Origin: Acidaminococcus sp.
Lineage (GTDB): Bacteria; Bacillota; Negativicutes; Acidaminococcales; Acidaminococcaceae
NCBI GenBank assembly: GCA_022482815.1
Contig: JAKVOM010000001.1
Location: 2,624,946 to 2,688,945, forward strand
Length of the DNA stretch: 64,000 nucleotides
Direction of reading: 5' to 3'
Below are positions 1 to 8,322 of the stretch, in pieces. Below the pieces are notes generated by a model that was given only the letters and a program-made list of their open reading frames with translations, was not told where the DNA came from and did not search any database. The position numbers were made by a program, and so were the translations under genes. Positions within the stretch are counted from its first letter, which is position 1, and each line of letters begins with the position of its first letter.

Positions 1-2
1 TG

Positions 3-203
3 AACCGCAGTATACAGGCAGAAGGAGCCTTTGCGGATCTCAAGGATTCATTAAATGTCAGAAGACTAGAAACCCGAGGCAAAGGAAATGCCCTGGTAAC
101 AGTGGGAATATGTGCCATGGCACGGAATGTCTTGAAGGTTCATCACAAAGTTCAAGACGGCAAAGAGGATTTGCACTTGTATCCGCTGAAAAAAGAGGCC
201 TAA
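3..203 (+). CDS. IS1182-type transposase, C-terminal fragment cut by window edge
   Basis: An open frame runs in from the left edge and stops at TAA 201-203. The 66 residues begin NRSIQAEGAFADLKDS and continue RRLETRGKGN, which resembles the C-terminal end of DDE transposases of the IS1182 group, where the last catalytic Glu lies in an xxEGxFxxLK context. Only this tail is present, so I cannot tell whether the element is intact to the left. Downstream at about 223-262 are short complementary stretches (AGCAAC/GTTGCT, then a T-rich run) that may be the element end or a terminator. The family call rests on motif memory, not on a search. Confidence 0.6.
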   Translation, partial: NRSIQAEGAFADLKDSLNVRRLETRGKGNALVTVGICAMARNVLKVHHKVQDGKEDLHLYPLKKEA

Positions 204-568
204 AAGATACAAAAAGAGCGCTCGAAAAAAGCAACTTAGGGTTGCTTAATTTCGTGCGCCCTTTTTTCATCTCAAAACATATTCAACTAAAAAATAAGGC
301 AAATTGGGGCCTTTAGCAAGTTATTTCAGGGATTAAAAATCGGTCACTTGCGACAGCCCCTTTACGCAGGTCGCCGGTCGCTGGCCGCGGGTCGCCCGTG
401 GAAGCAAAATGACCAAAGCATTTTGCTTTAAACTTATAAAAATAAACCCTGAAATTTAAGTTAACTTCTAAATTTCAGGGTTTATATCATATTTTACTTG
501 AGCCAAAAGCATCTTTTTATTTTTCACAGTCCCTTTTTCGCTGTCTACAGCTCCAAAAGCCGCGGGTG
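204..568. other. Intergenic region with R4 palindrome, no gene seen
   Basis: No convincing coding frame. It holds short fragments of GC-rich intergenic repeat (about 355-405) and one R4 palindrome at 430-502. The distance from the end of the transposase to the fic stop codon is 365 bases. Confidence 0.6.
430..502. repeat. R4 miniature palindromic repeat, copy 1
   Basis: A 17-base arm at 442-458 (ATAAACCCTGAAATTTA) pairs perfectly with 469-485. The same element recurs at about 24192-24262, 51372-51478 and 52833-52936 with small arm changes (ACCC/GGGT here, AACC/GGTT elsewhere) that keep pairing. Flanks such as GAACTTATAAAAATAAA and TTTTACTTGA are shared as well, so the repeat unit is nearer 100 bp. 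It has no coding capacity and could be a miniature inverted-repeat element or a bidirectional terminator. Confidence 0.7.
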
Positions 569-1183
569 CTATGCAAGTATCAGTTCTGACGTACGATACC
601 TGTCAAATCCTTCATACTGGTACGATGCGTCGATACCTTCCATATAAATCTTCCGGTCATTGATCCGGTCAGTCAGCGCCCCCTGCAGCAGTCTTTTGAG
701 TTCCATGTCGCTAACAGGACTTTGTTCCATGACCTTGAGGTATGCTGCCTTATCGACACGGCTCCAGTCGACCACCTGATGGATTTCTTTTTTCAATATA
801 GTATTCAGCCAGATGCGGCTGCTCCGTCCATTGCCTTCCCGAAAGGGATGGGCCACATTCATTTCCACATATTTCTCAATGATTTCGTTAAAAGTACTCT
901 GAGGCATTCTGTCAATCTGCTGCAGCGATTCTTCCAAATACCGGCACGAGGCAAAACGAAAATTTTCTTTGGACATGTTAACAGTCCTCAGTTTTCCGGC
1001 AAACTCATAAATGTCCTGAAAGAGATACTTGTGAATGGTCTGCAGTCCTTTGAATGTTCCTGCTTCAACAGTGTTCAGCAACTTTTTATCATATAACTCC
1101 AAAGCACGCAGCTTAGAAAGTCGTTCTTCTTCATCAGCCAGTTTCTGGTCATCTGTAATATGCAGCTTATTTTCCAGTGTCAT
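569..1183 (-). CDS. fic: Fic-domain AMP transferase, class III
   Basis: Fic enzymes transfer AMP (or another nucleotide moiety) to protein hydroxyl groups. The catalytic motif HPFREGNGRSSR is complete near residue 112. Near the C-terminus SYQYEG fits the (S/T)xxxE(G/N) inhibitory motif of class III Fic proteins, where the Glu of the last helix blocks ATP binding. Overall length (204 aa) and order resemble the Neisseria meningitidis Fic protein. I chose the ATG at 1183 because GAGG lies six bases before it; an ATG 12 bases upstream has its AGGG too close. No antitoxin-like partner is adjacent, as expected when inhibition is built in. Target proteins cannot be told from sequence. Confidence 0.88.
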   Translation of the reverse strand: MTLENKLHITDDQKLADEEERLSKLRALELYDKKLLNTVEAGTFKGLQTIHKYLFQDIYEFAGKLRTVNMSKENFRFASCRYLEESLQQIDRMPQSTFNEIIEKYVEMNVAHPFREGNGRSSRIWLNTILKKEIHQVVDWSRVDKAAYLKVMEQSPVSDMELKRLLQGALTDRINDRKIYMEGIDASYQYEGFDRYRTSELILA

Positions 1184-1227
1184 TTGAATCCTCATTTTCC
1201 CTGTGTGAATTTTAACCCTATATAACT

Positions 1228-1256
1228 ATTATAAGAAATAAAGCAATTTCCTACAA
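1228..1256 (-). promoter_or_regulatory. Candidate fic promoter
   Basis: On the minus strand TATAAT (1228-1233) lies 17 bases downstream of TTGTAG (1251-1256). The -10 box is perfect and the -35 box weak. The next gene on the plus strand starts divergently at 1316, with its own TATAAT at 1269-1274. Confidence 0.5.
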
Positions 1257-1315
1257 TTTATTATCTGATATAATAAACAAAGATAACAACATACACGGAA
1301 AGGATGGATGCCTCC

Positions 1316-1723
1316 ATGATTCTCATCACTTGTGTCGATGATTCAGGCGGGCTTATGTTTAATCATCGCCGCCAGAGTCAGGACCGGGTTCTGCGCAGTG
1401 AAATCCTTGCTCTGACGGGCGGTAAGAAGCTTTGGATGGATGCCTATTCGGCCGCACTCTTTGAAGGAACAGATGCTCCGATCCAGGTCGACGAAGATTT
1501 CCTGGAAAAAGCCGGCTCTGGAGAGTATGCGCTCCTGGAAGACCGGGAAGCAGCTCCCTACAAAGACCGGATTGAAAAGATTATTCTGTACCACTGGAAC
1601 CGGGCCTATCCGGGCGATTTATATTTTGACATCGACGTGACCAAGGGCTGGCACTGCACCTCTACGAGAGATTTTGCCGGTTCTTCCCACGACAAAATTA
1701 CGGAAGAGGTATATGAAAAATGA
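1316..1723 (+). CDS. Conserved protein of unknown function
   Basis: The 135-residue soluble protein starts MILITCVDDSGG, contains FNHRRQSQDRVLR, and ends in FAGSSHDKITEEVYEK. I recognise this layout from Firmicute genomes, where it is often labelled ribonuclease Z, but no metallo-beta-lactamase HxHxDH motif is present, so that label is doubtful. I chose ATG 1316 over ATG 1304 because the purine-rich AAAGG abuts the upstream ATG and is spaced properly for the second. Its stop overlaps the start of the nuclease gene as ATGA (1720-1723), so the two are translationally coupled and may work together. Function unknown. Confidence 0.75.
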   Translation: MILITCVDDSGGLMFNHRRQSQDRVLRSEILALTGGKKLWMDAYSAALFEGTDAPIQVDEDFLEKAGSGEYALLEDREAAPYKDRIEKIILYHWNRAYPGDLYFDIDVTKGWHCTSTRDFAGSSHDKITEEVYEK

Positions 1724-2469
1724 AAAAATTCACAAGCCTTGCGGCATCCCTCCTGCTGAGTATTTCCCTGCTCTTTACGGCCTGCGGCAGTTCCGCCCAG
1801 ACGAAAACACAAACGTCATCTGCCAAGAACAAAGCAGCGGTCACCCAGAAAGCACCTGCTGCCAAATCGCAGACGTCATTTGATCTTGCGAGCATCCCGG
1901 AATTTTCCGGGAAACCTTACGTTGTCATCAACAATAATGTGCCGTCCTTCTCTGACAAGGACAAGGCTTCGACAACTTCCTTCGAGCACTACAGCAAGCT
2001 CGATAGTCTGGGACGCTGCGGCGTGGCATACGCCAATGTCAGCCGTTCCACGATGCCGACGAAAAAACGCGGCGCTATCGGAAGCATCAAGCCGACAGGC
2101 TGGCACATTGCCAAATATGACGGCATCGACGGCAAGTACCTGTATAACCGCTGCCATCTGATTGGCTACCAGCTGACAGCAGAAAACGCCAATCGCCGCA
2201 ATCTGATCACGGGGACACGGTACCTGAACGTCACGGGCATGCTGCCTTTTGAAAACATGGTTGCCGACTATGTCAAAGAAACAAATCACCACGTACTTTA
2301 CCGGGTCACTCCGATTTTTAAAGGCAATGAGCTCGTAGCACGCGGCGTCCAGATGGAAGCCTACAGTGTGGAAGACAAAGGCGCCGGCGTGCAGTTTAAT
2401 GTGTACGCGTATAATAATCAACCGGGAATCGTCATTAATTATCAAACGGGTACTAGCAAAAGAGAATAG
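1720..2469 (+). CDS. Secreted DNA/RNA non-specific endonuclease lipoprotein
   Basis: The N-terminus is a lipoprotein signal (MKKFTSLAAS..., lipobox LFTAC, acylated Cys at about residue 22), followed by a low-complexity Ser/Gln/Lys/Ala linker. The rest is a His-Me-finger nuclease of the DNA/RNA non-specific endonuclease family: LGRCGVAYAN, then NRCHLIGYQLT carrying the general-base His where classic members have DRGH, then RNLITGTRYLN with the metal-binding Asn region. The 249-residue protein is probably anchored on the outside of a membrane and degrades extracellular nucleic acid, for nutrition, or possibly for DNA uptake as in EndA. The gene overlaps the upstream one by four bases and ends 14 bases before a strong terminator. 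Confidence 0.85.
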   Translation: MKKFTSLAASLLLSISLLFTACGSSAQTKTQTSSAKNKAAVTQKAPAAKSQTSFDLASIPEFSGKPYVVINNNVPSFSDKDKASTTSFEHYSKLDSLGRCGVAYANVSRSTMPTKKRGAIGSIKPTGWHIAKYDGIDGKYLYNRCHLIGYQLTAENANRRNLITGTRYLNVTGMLPFENMVADYVKETNHHVLYRVTPIFKGNELVARGVQMEAYSVEDKGAGVQFNVYAYNNQPGIVINYQTGTSKRE

Positions 2470-2483
2470 CAACATAGTTCAAG

Positions 2484-2523
2484 GGGCTGTGAAAAATGAA
2501 TTTATTTTTCACAGCCCTTTTTT
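2484..2523 (+). terminator. Rho-independent terminator after nuclease gene (R6)
   Basis: GGGCTGTGAAAAAT pairs with ATTTTTCACAGCCC (2504-2517) and is followed by six T. It belongs to the GCTGTGAA/TTCACAGC terminator family seen throughout the window. Confidence 0.9.
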
Positions 2524-2994
2524 CGCCTTCGGTAGCCCGCTGTCCGCCCGCGGAAGCAAAATTGCTGCGGCATTTTCGCTCTGAACTAATTTAAAACAAC
2601 TTGTGTAAATGATCTGTAGCTGCCCTCTTATTTTCTTTCAGAAAATAAGGAAGGGCAGGACCGCTTGCGGTGGGTATTCAGTACGATAACAGGGATTAGT
2701 GCGATAAAGCGCCTGCAAAATCCATACTAAATCTTTATTTGTAGCACTAGCCCCCATCGCGACCTCCTTTCAAGCCGCTTTGCGGCTTCGAAAGGAGGGG
2801 AAACCGCAGTCAGCACTGACGTTAGGAAGTGCTGACGATAGCGGTGGAGGATAGCGTTTTTATTCAAGCCGTTTTGCAGTGAGCGATGGACATCCCTGCC
2901 GCCGAAGGCGGCCACAGCTTCATAGCTTTCTTTCGCGCGATAGCGCCAAAGCGCTGTATTGTTCCCCTTTCTTGTCCTCCACTATAAAATAAGG
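2524..2994. repeat. Intergenic repeat block (R3 inverted, R1)
   Basis: 2614-2700 is the reverse complement of most of 8694-8775 (the AAAATAAGAGG hairpin, the CCGCTTGCGG box and GTATTCAGTACGATAAC), so it is an R3 copy in opposite orientation. An R1 palindrome (CAAGCCGCTTTGCGGCTTCG) lies at 2768-2792 and a second palindromic module (GTCAGCACTGAC...GTGCTGAC) at 2805-2840. No gene is seen. Confidence 0.65.
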
Positions 2995-3000
2995 TATAAT
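2972..3000 (+). promoter_or_regulatory. hydE promoter
   Basis: TTGTCC (2972-2977), a 17-base spacer and TATAAT (2995-3000), about 78 bases before the hydE start. Confidence 0.75.
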
Positions 3001-3077
3001 ATTTGTGCTGTCCCTGCATGGCTGAAGATGAAAGGACTGCCGATGCAGGTTGATGATTTGATAACGAGGGTAACAGA

Positions 3078-4148
3078 ATGGATATTGTGGAACAACTGAA
3101 AGAAAAGTCAACATTGTCTGAGGACGACTTTCTGGAACTCATCAAGACAAATGATCCGACTCTGCGGAATCGTCTTTTTGAGGCCGCCCAGGAAGCGGTC
3201 ACGTATTTGCTGAACCGCAAAATCTATCTGCAAGGTGTGCTGCCTTTTACGAACCACTGCCCAAGAAATTGCTTTTACTGCAATCTGCGTGCCGAAAACA
3301 AAGATTTAAGCCGCTATCGTATGAACTGGGAACAGATCCGGGCGGCCTGCCGGGAAGGCTACAACATGGGACTGCGTACCTTTGTCCTGGAATCCGGGGA
3401 AGATCCGTATTACACGGATATGATTATGTGCAACATCCTGATGAATCTGAAGGATGAATTTCCGGACTGCGCCATCACCCTGTCCATGGGAGAACGCAGC
3501 AAGGCTTCTTACACGCGGATGTTTAAAGCCGGTGCCGACCGCTATCTGCTGCGCTTTGAAACAGCAGATCCCCTGCATTTTTCCAGGCTGCATCCTCCTT
3601 CCTATTCTTTGTCGACAAAAATCAACTGTCTCAATGATTTAAAAGAAATCGGCTATGAGACAGATACAGGGTTCATTGTCGGTGCCCCTTACGAGATGCC
3701 GGATTATCTGGTTCGCGATTTGACACTGATGCAGGAACTTTCTCCGCACGCTATCAGTCTTTCGCCTTTTGTACCGAAAGAAGGAACTTCCTTCCGTAGG
3801 CATCTGCCGTGCGGCGTGGAGACGTATCTGCGCATGGTTGCTATTCTGCGCGTCATGTTCCCGAAAGCCAACATCGCGGCTCCCTATTCACTCCGTCATA
3901 TCCACCTGCAGGGTCAGATTATGGCCGTGCTTGCCGGCGCCAATGTACTGCGAATTCCGATTTTGCCGCCTAAAGATATGGGTGACCTGCCGCGGCTGCC
4001 GCGAGTATCGCTGCTGCGGACACTCCAGTCGCTCGATATGAGCCTGGAGCCACATGGTTTCCAGATGGTCGTGGATCGGGGCGATTCGAAACTAAAGAAA
4101 AAAGTAACTCTGAAATTATCTGAAATGCCGGAAGATCCGGAGATTTAA
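3078..4148 (+). CDS. hydE: [FeFe]-hydrogenase maturase HydE, radical SAM
   Basis: HydE, with HydF and HydG, builds the organometallic H-cluster of [FeFe]-hydrogenase. The 356-residue protein has the radical-SAM motif CPRNCFYC (Cys 61, 65, 68) that holds the [4Fe-4S] cluster, then the HydE-like stretches RYRMNWEQI, SGEDPYYTD and RYLLRFETADP, the last carrying Arg/Glu residues that line the SAM pocket in HydE. BioB and PylB are relatives, but SGEDPYY and LLRFETA point to HydE. It stands alone: hydF, hydG and hydrogenase genes are not in the window. A clear promoter precedes it and a terminator follows. Confidence 0.9.
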   Translation: MDIVEQLKEKSTLSEDDFLELIKTNDPTLRNRLFEAAQEAVTYLLNRKIYLQGVLPFTNHCPRNCFYCNLRAENKDLSRYRMNWEQIRAACREGYNMGLRTFVLESGEDPYYTDMIMCNILMNLKDEFPDCAITLSMGERSKASYTRMFKAGADRYLLRFETADPLHFSRLHPPSYSLSTKINCLNDLKEIGYETDTGFIVGAPYEMPDYLVRDLTLMQELSPHAISLSPFVPKEGTSFRRHLPCGVETYLRMVAILRVMFPKANIAAPYSLRHIHLQGQIMAVLAGANVLRIPILPPKDMGDLPRLPRVSLLRTLQSLDMSLEPHGFQMVVDRGDSKLKKKVTLKLSEMPEDPEI

Positions 4149-4188
4149 GGCGAGTAAGTTGTGAGTCTTGAGTTATGTTATGAGTTAT

Positions 4189-4235
4189 GAGCTGTGAAAT
4201 GGCGAGAGATCGCTGCTTCACAGCTCTTGTTGTTT
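4189..4235 (+). terminator. Terminator after hydE (R6)
   Basis: GAGCTGTGAA pairs with TTCACAGCTC (4217-4226), with an inner GGCGA/TCGC pairing, followed by TTGTTGTTT. Confidence 0.7.
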
Positions 4236-4365
4236 AGCATAGTTTTTAGGCAGAAAGGGACATTTTCTCACGCAACGCGAATCCTTTTCCTTCCTAAGCC
4301 ACAGAGTGGATTAGAAGAGGGTTAAGGGCTGGTGCGACTATTTTTGTTTACTTCTACGAGCGGCG

Positions 4366-4410
4366 AAAAAAAGACTGTGAAACAATGATTACTCACATTA
4401 TTTCACAGTC
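4366..4410 (-). terminator. Terminator after coaBC (R6, bidirectional)
   Basis: GACTGTGAAA (4373-4382) pairs with TTTCACAGTC (4401-4410). The minus strand reads into a T-run (complement of A's at 4366-4372), and the plus strand also has TCTTTTTT, so it can stop both directions. Confidence 0.85.
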
Positions 4411-4416
4411 TCTTTT

Positions 4417-5616
4417 TTATTTCTTTACATGATCCCTTACGATATCAAGGATCAGATTTCCGATGTCTTCTTTCGACATCATGCCGATATTCTGTACGGT
4501 ACCATCGGGGAAGAGGAACTTCACTACGTTGGTATCGGTACTGAAACCGGCACCGGCCATGGTCACGTCGTTAGCGACAATCATGTCCAGATTCTTCTTT
4601 TTCACTTTCTCGGCCGCGTTCTTCACCAGGTTCTGTGTTTCCGCGGCAAAACCGACGAGGAACTGATGCTTCTTTTCCTGTCCGAGACGCTTCAGGATAT
4701 CCGGCGTCTTATCCAGTTCGAGTGTCAGCTTCTCATCGTTCTTCTTAATCTTTTGTTCTGCCATATGATGCGGCTTATAGTCTGCCACAGCGGCAGCTTT
4801 GATGACGGCATCCACGGAAGGATACACCTCCAGGCACGCCTTCATCATTTCTTCGGTCGATTCGACTCTCTGCAGGCACACGTGATCCGGTACCTTGAGT
4901 GCCGTCGGACCGGAAATGAGCGTCACATCGGCACCGCGGCGCACAGCGTCACGGGCAATGGCGTAGCCCATTTTCCCACTGGAACGGTTGCCGATAAAAC
5001 GAACCGGGTCAATGGCTTCGCGCGTACCGCCAGCCGTCACCAGAATGCGGATTCCCTTGAGATCCCCATATCTTTGGGCCAGGTAGTGGTCGATAAAGCT
5101 CTTGATTTCTTCCGGTTCAGGCAGCCTTCCGTCGCCGCTGATTCCGCAGGCCAAATGCCCGCAGGCACTGTCCATGATGACGATACCGTCTTTTTTCAGT
5201 GTCTCCAGGTTTCTGACTACGGCCGGATTGTGCAGCATGTTAGAGTTCATAGCCGGGCAGATGATTTTCGGCTTATCGCAAGCAATAAGCGTTGTCGAAA
5301 GCAGGTCATCGGCAATGCCGCCGGCCATCTTCCCGATAATATTGGCAGTAGCCGGAGCAACGACTACAAGGTCTGCCCAACGGCCCAGTGCCACATGTTC
5401 GACGTTGAATTCGTCATTGCCGGCCCACATATCGTGAGCTACAGGATGACCACTGATTTCCTTAAACAGGAGCGGCGACACGAGTTTCGTAGCGGCTTCC
5501 GTCATGACGACGCGCACCTCAGCACCCGCCTGTACCAGGCGGCTTACGAGGGTTACAACTTTGTAGGCCGCAATACCGCCGGCCACACCTACGACAATCT
5601 TCTTGCCTTCTAGCAC
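4417..5616 (-). CDS. coaBC: Bifunctional phosphopantothenoylcysteine decarboxylase / phosphopantothenate-cysteine ligase
   Basis: CoaBC makes 4'-phosphopantetheine for coenzyme A. The N-terminal FMN flavoprotein half carries VGVAGGIAAYK, VEHVALGRWAD (catalytic His) and PAMNSNM, then the flap with ACGISGDGRLPEP. The C-terminal CoaB half begins at about residue 185 with ILVTAGGTREAIDPVRFIGNRSSGKMG and has KAAAVADYKP and DKTPDIL. Length 399 is normal. The start is GTG at 5614-5616, seven bases after GAGGAG. It is the last gene of the yicC-remA-gmk-rpoZ-coaBC operon, 12 bases after rpoZ. Confidence 0.95.
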   Translation of the reverse strand: MLEGKKIVVGVAGGIAAYKVVTLVSRLVQAGAEVRVVMTEAATKLVSPLLFKEISGHPVAHDMWAGNDEFNVEHVALGRWADLVVVAPATANIIGKMAGGIADDLLSTTLIACDKPKIICPAMNSNMLHNPAVVRNLETLKKDGIVIMDSACGHLACGISGDGRLPEPEEIKSFIDHYLAQRYGDLKGIRILVTAGGTREAIDPVRFIGNRSSGKMGYAIARDAVRRGADVTLISGPTALKVPDHVCLQRVESTEEMMKACLEVYPSVDAVIKAAAVADYKPHHMAEQKIKKNDEKLTLELDKTPDILKRLGQEKKHQFLVGFAAETQNLVKNAAEKVKKKNLDMIVANDVTMAGAGFSTDTNVVKFLFPDGTVQNIGMMSKEDIGNLILDIVRDHVKK

Positions 5617-5628
5617 GATATGCTCCTC

Positions 5629-5832
5629 TTACTTTTTAGCTGGTTCAGCAGTCACGAGACCTGCATCAATTTCATGCAGGGCAATGGAAACCGGCTTATT
5701 GGAATCGCATTCAACAAGAGCCGGAGCTTTATCCACGAGCTGACGGGCACGTTTAGCCGCCATAATCACAAGACCATACTTGGAACCTACTTTGTCATAC
5801 AATTTATCAATGCTTGGTTCAACTAACGACAT
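5629..5832 (-). CDS. rpoZ: RNA polymerase omega subunit
   Basis: The omega subunit helps assemble and stabilise RNA polymerase through beta'. The 67-residue protein has the family core KYGLVIMAAKRARQL after a short N-terminus (EPSIDKLYDKVGS). It sits 14 bases after gmk and 12 before coaBC, the standard Firmicute order. Confidence 0.93.
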   Translation of the reverse strand: MSLVEPSIDKLYDKVGSKYGLVIMAAKRARQLVDKAPALVECDSNKPVSIALHEIDAGLVTAEPAKK

Positions 5833-5846
5833 AATGACACACTCCT

Positions 5847-6491
5847 TTACTTACAACTGCAAGTGCCATCCCCATTGGGTTGGCAATGGCAGATCTCATC
5901 GACTATATAATAAGTGCGGCCCACCTTGAGGTGTTCCACATCGATGATCTTACTGACTTTGTCGGTAGCCTTTTCGACTTCGTCATTGACTACAATATAG
6001 TCATACTTGGAAGCATAGGCCAGTTCAGACGTAGCGGCGCTCAGGCGGCGTTTGATTACGTCCACGGCATCGGTACCGCGTTTATAGATGCGCTTTGAAA
6101 GTTCATCCAGGGAAGGCGGCACGATGAAGACGAATACGCCGTCAGGATAGTTTTTCTTGACCTGCAGGGCACCCTGAGGATCGATTTCCAAAATGACATC
6201 CTGACCTTCATCCAGACGGTCCAGTACGTACTGGCGCGGCGTACCGTAGTAGTTGCCATACACGGACGCATGTTCCAGCAGGCCGCCGCTGCGAATCATT
6301 TCTTCAAACTCATCACGGGTCTTGAAGAAGTAATTCTTGCCGTCTACTTCACCCCTGCGGGGAGCGCGGGTTGTGCAGGATACGGAATAGGCCATATCCT
6401 TTCTTTTTTCCAAAAGCCGGCTGCAGATTGTTCCTTTACCGGCACCGGAAGGCCCGGATAACACCAACAAAATACCTTGTGGTTTATTCAT
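5847..6491 (-). CDS. gmk: Guanylate kinase
   Basis: Phosphorylates GMP to GDP. It begins [21 protein letters not shown], with the P-loop GPSGAGKGT, then [15 protein letters not shown] for GMP binding. I place the start at ATG 6489-6491, where GGAGG lies nine bases upstream; a longer in-frame extension exists but has no better signal. The start overlaps the end of the remA-like gene by eight bases, so translation is coupled. The C-terminus ([14 protein letters not shown]) is unusually Cys-rich for a guanylate kinase and might bind metal. Confidence 0.94.
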   Translation of the reverse strand: MNKPQGILLVLSGPSGAGKGTICSRLLEKRKDMAYSVSCTTRAPRRGEVDGKNYFFKTRDEFEEMIRSGGLLEHASVYGNYYGTPRQYVLDRLDEGQDVILEIDPQGALQVKKNYPDGVFVFIVPPSLDELSKRIYKRGTDAVDVIKRRLSAATSELAYASKYDYIVVNDEVEKATDKVSKIIDVEHLKVGRTYYIVDEICHCQPNGDGTCSCK

Positions 6492-6768
6492 CTTCGGTTT
6501 CCTCCTCATCCTCGTCTTCCCCGTTATCATCCTGATTGAACCGGTTTGCTATGGTCTCCGGCTGCAGGGCAGACAGCACGATATGACCACTGTCCATAAT
6601 AAGGACTGCACGGGTCCGGCGTCCATAAGTGGCGTCAATGACCACACCCTTGTCCCGTCCGTCCTGAATGATTCTTTTGATAGGAGCCGATTCCGGCCCG
6701 ATAATCGTAATCACACGCTGGGCAGAAACAATATTCCCAAACCCGATATTGATTAATTTGATATCCAT
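6484..6768 (-). CDS. RemA-like DUF370 regulator
   Basis: Small DUF370 protein of the RemA/extracellular-matrix-regulator family. [19 protein letters not shown] and [25 protein letters not shown] are the family signature, including the Arg-rich DNA-contact region. RemA of Bacillus subtilis is a DNA-binding activator of matrix genes; the role here is inferred. An acidic tail ([11 protein letters not shown]) follows the usual domain. I use ATG 6768 because AAGGAG is six bases upstream; ATG 6783 would overlap the yicC stop. Its position between yicC and gmk is the conserved one. Confidence 0.9.
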   Translation of the reverse strand: MDIKLINIGFGNIVSAQRVITIIGPESAPIKRIIQDGRDKGVVIDATYGRRTRAVLIMDSGHIVLSALQPETIANRFNQDDNGEDEDEEETEDE

Positions 6769-6782
6769 ACAATGCTCCTTCA

Positions 6783-7685
6783 TTATTGGATGTTCTGAAT
6801 CTGCTCCCGAACTTTTTCGATTTCGCCCTTCATGTCCACTACTGTCTGAGTAATGACGGAATCATTAGCCTTGGAAGCAATCGTATTTGCCTCACGATTG
6901 AATTCCTGTACTAAAAAATCCATCCGTCTGCCTACCGGATGAGCGGATGCAAGCATTTCACGGAACTGCTTGATATGGCTGTGCAGACGGACAATTTCTT
7001 CTGTAATATTCACGTGGTCGGAGTAAATGGCCACTTCCTGGATGAGCCGGCTCTGATCGATTTCACCGGCATTGTTCTTGTCGAGAAGTTCCTGGATGCG
7101 CTCTGTGAGTTTTGCTTCGTAATCTGCTACGGTCTGCGGGGCTTCCTTTTCGATTTCACCCAGTTTTTCTTCAATAAGATCGACCCGGTGTGCCACATCC
7201 CGGGAAATATTCGCACCTTCGGCTTCCCGCATGGCATCGCAGTGATCCAATGCTTCATTGATGGCAGGTTCCATCTTGAGCCACAGGGCTTCCGGATCAA
7301 TGGCTGCCTCTTCGAGCGTCAGTACATCCGGCTGGTTGGAAATAAAATACAATTCCCGTTCGCCGCCTACGTTATCCTTGCCGACACCCAAAAGGTCCGC
7401 CGTATCTTTCAAACTCTCATGATAAGCTTTTACCAGACCTTTGTCAATCTTTATGCGCCTTCCCTCCTCCGCTGTATAGGAAGCGGTAATGAAGACGTCT
7501 ACATGGCCCCGGGCAATTCTTTTCAGGACGGTCTGCCGAATGCGGCTTTCCAGAGGATTCAGAAACCGCGGCAGACGAATAGCGACTTCTGCATAGCGAT
7601 GATTGACTGTTTTTAGTTCAAAGATAAATGAGAAAGCATCATCCTGATACTCCCCCCGGCCGTAGCCGGTCATGCTTTTTACCAC
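6783..7685 (-). CDS. yicC: YicC-family endoribonuclease
   Basis: The 300-residue protein starts with [15 protein letters not shown] and has [19 protein letters not shown], the N-terminal YicC domain, and ends in the DUF1732 domain with [20 protein letters not shown]. YicC/YloC proteins are Mg-dependent endoribonucleases linked to RNA turnover. The likely start is GTG at 7683-7685, nine bases after AAGGAG; an internal ATG four codons later (MTGYG) is an alternative. First gene of the operon that runs through remA, gmk, rpoZ and coaBC. Confidence 0.9.
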   Translation of the reverse strand: MVKSMTGYGRGEYQDDAFSFIFELKTVNHRYAEVAIRLPRFLNPLESRIRQTVLKRIARGHVDVFITASYTAEEGRRIKIDKGLVKAYHESLKDTADLLGVGKDNVGGERELYFISNQPDVLTLEEAAIDPEALWLKMEPAINEALDHCDAMREAEGANISRDVAHRVDLIEEKLGEIEKEAPQTVADYEAKLTERIQELLDKNNAGEIDQSRLIQEVAIYSDHVNITEEIVRLHSHIKQFREMLASAHPVGRRMDFLVQEFNREANTIASKANDSVITQTVVDMKGEIEKVREQIQNIQ

Positions 7686-7698
7686 GGGGACACACTCC

Positions 7699-8322
7699 TT
7701 AGTTTACTTTAGTCAGATTAATGACAAACTCCCGCGTTCCGCCGGCTTTATCAGTAACGGCAAAGACCATGGGACGCTGCGCGTTAAGTTTCGTCAAATC
7801 AAAATAGACGAAATACTGCAGATCCCAAACATTGACCTTCTGCAGAGCCTGTCCCTGGCCGGGGCTGACCTGCATGGAACGCTGTTTGGCAGAATTCAAA
7901 TTCGTGTAATAAGGGTCGATGACATTCGTTCCCTGATACATACGCACTCTCAGATTCTTGGGTTCCAGCTTCGACGTGGTGCTTACCGTCACGGCAAGAG
8001 CCAGCACGCCCTTGTAATCCTTGGCAACCTTCATTCCCCGTGCGAGACTAGCCGTTGTCCCGCCTTTGGCAGCAGACTGGGCATCCAGTGCCGCCATGAG
8101 GTAAGGAGTATAGACCACGGTCTTTTCTCCAAGGCCATACTTATTAAGAAGTTTCCGGTCGTAAATGGTCCAGGGAGCGACCAATTCAAGTGTCGAAGCA
8201 CCCTTCCTCTCTACGCCGTATTGCTGAGCACGCTCGATATTGTTTTCCGTTATAGGGAGCATAGCGTAGGCTGACTGCGTCAGACAAAGAAGAGCTGTAA
8301 CAATAAAACCAATTTTTTTCAT
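7699..8322 (-). CDS. Exported protein of unknown function
   Basis: A 207-residue protein with a clean Sec signal peptide (MKKIGFIVTALLCLTQSAYA, cleavage after AYA) and no further membrane segment, so it is probably periplasmic. The mature part has TIYDRKLLNKYGLGEKTVVYTPYLMAAL and ends DKAGGTREFVINLTKVN; it looks like a mainly beta domain but I recognise no family. CTAGGAGGAACTC precedes the ATG. It lies 13 bases before yicC on the same strand and may be co-transcribed with that operon. Confidence 0.75.
   Translation of the reverse strand: MKKIGFIVTALLCLTQSAYAMLPITENNIERAQQYGVERKGASTLELVAPWTIYDRKLLNKYGLGEKTVVYTPYLMAALDAQSAAKGGTTASLARGMKVAKDYKGVLALAVTVSTTSKLEPKNLRVRMYQGTNVIDPYYTNLNSAKQRSMQVSPGQGQALQKVNVWDLQYFVYFDLTKLNAQRPMVFAVTDKAGGTREFVINLTKVN

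Noticed and set aside
1316-1723. Ribonuclease Z
   Set aside because: The common database label is not supported: there is no HxHxDH metal motif and the protein is far too short for a metallo-beta-lactamase fold.
3078-4148. Biotin synthase or PylB instead of HydE
   Set aside because: The CxxxCxxC motif is shared, but SGEDPYY and RYLLRFETA fit HydE, and no biotin genes are nearby.
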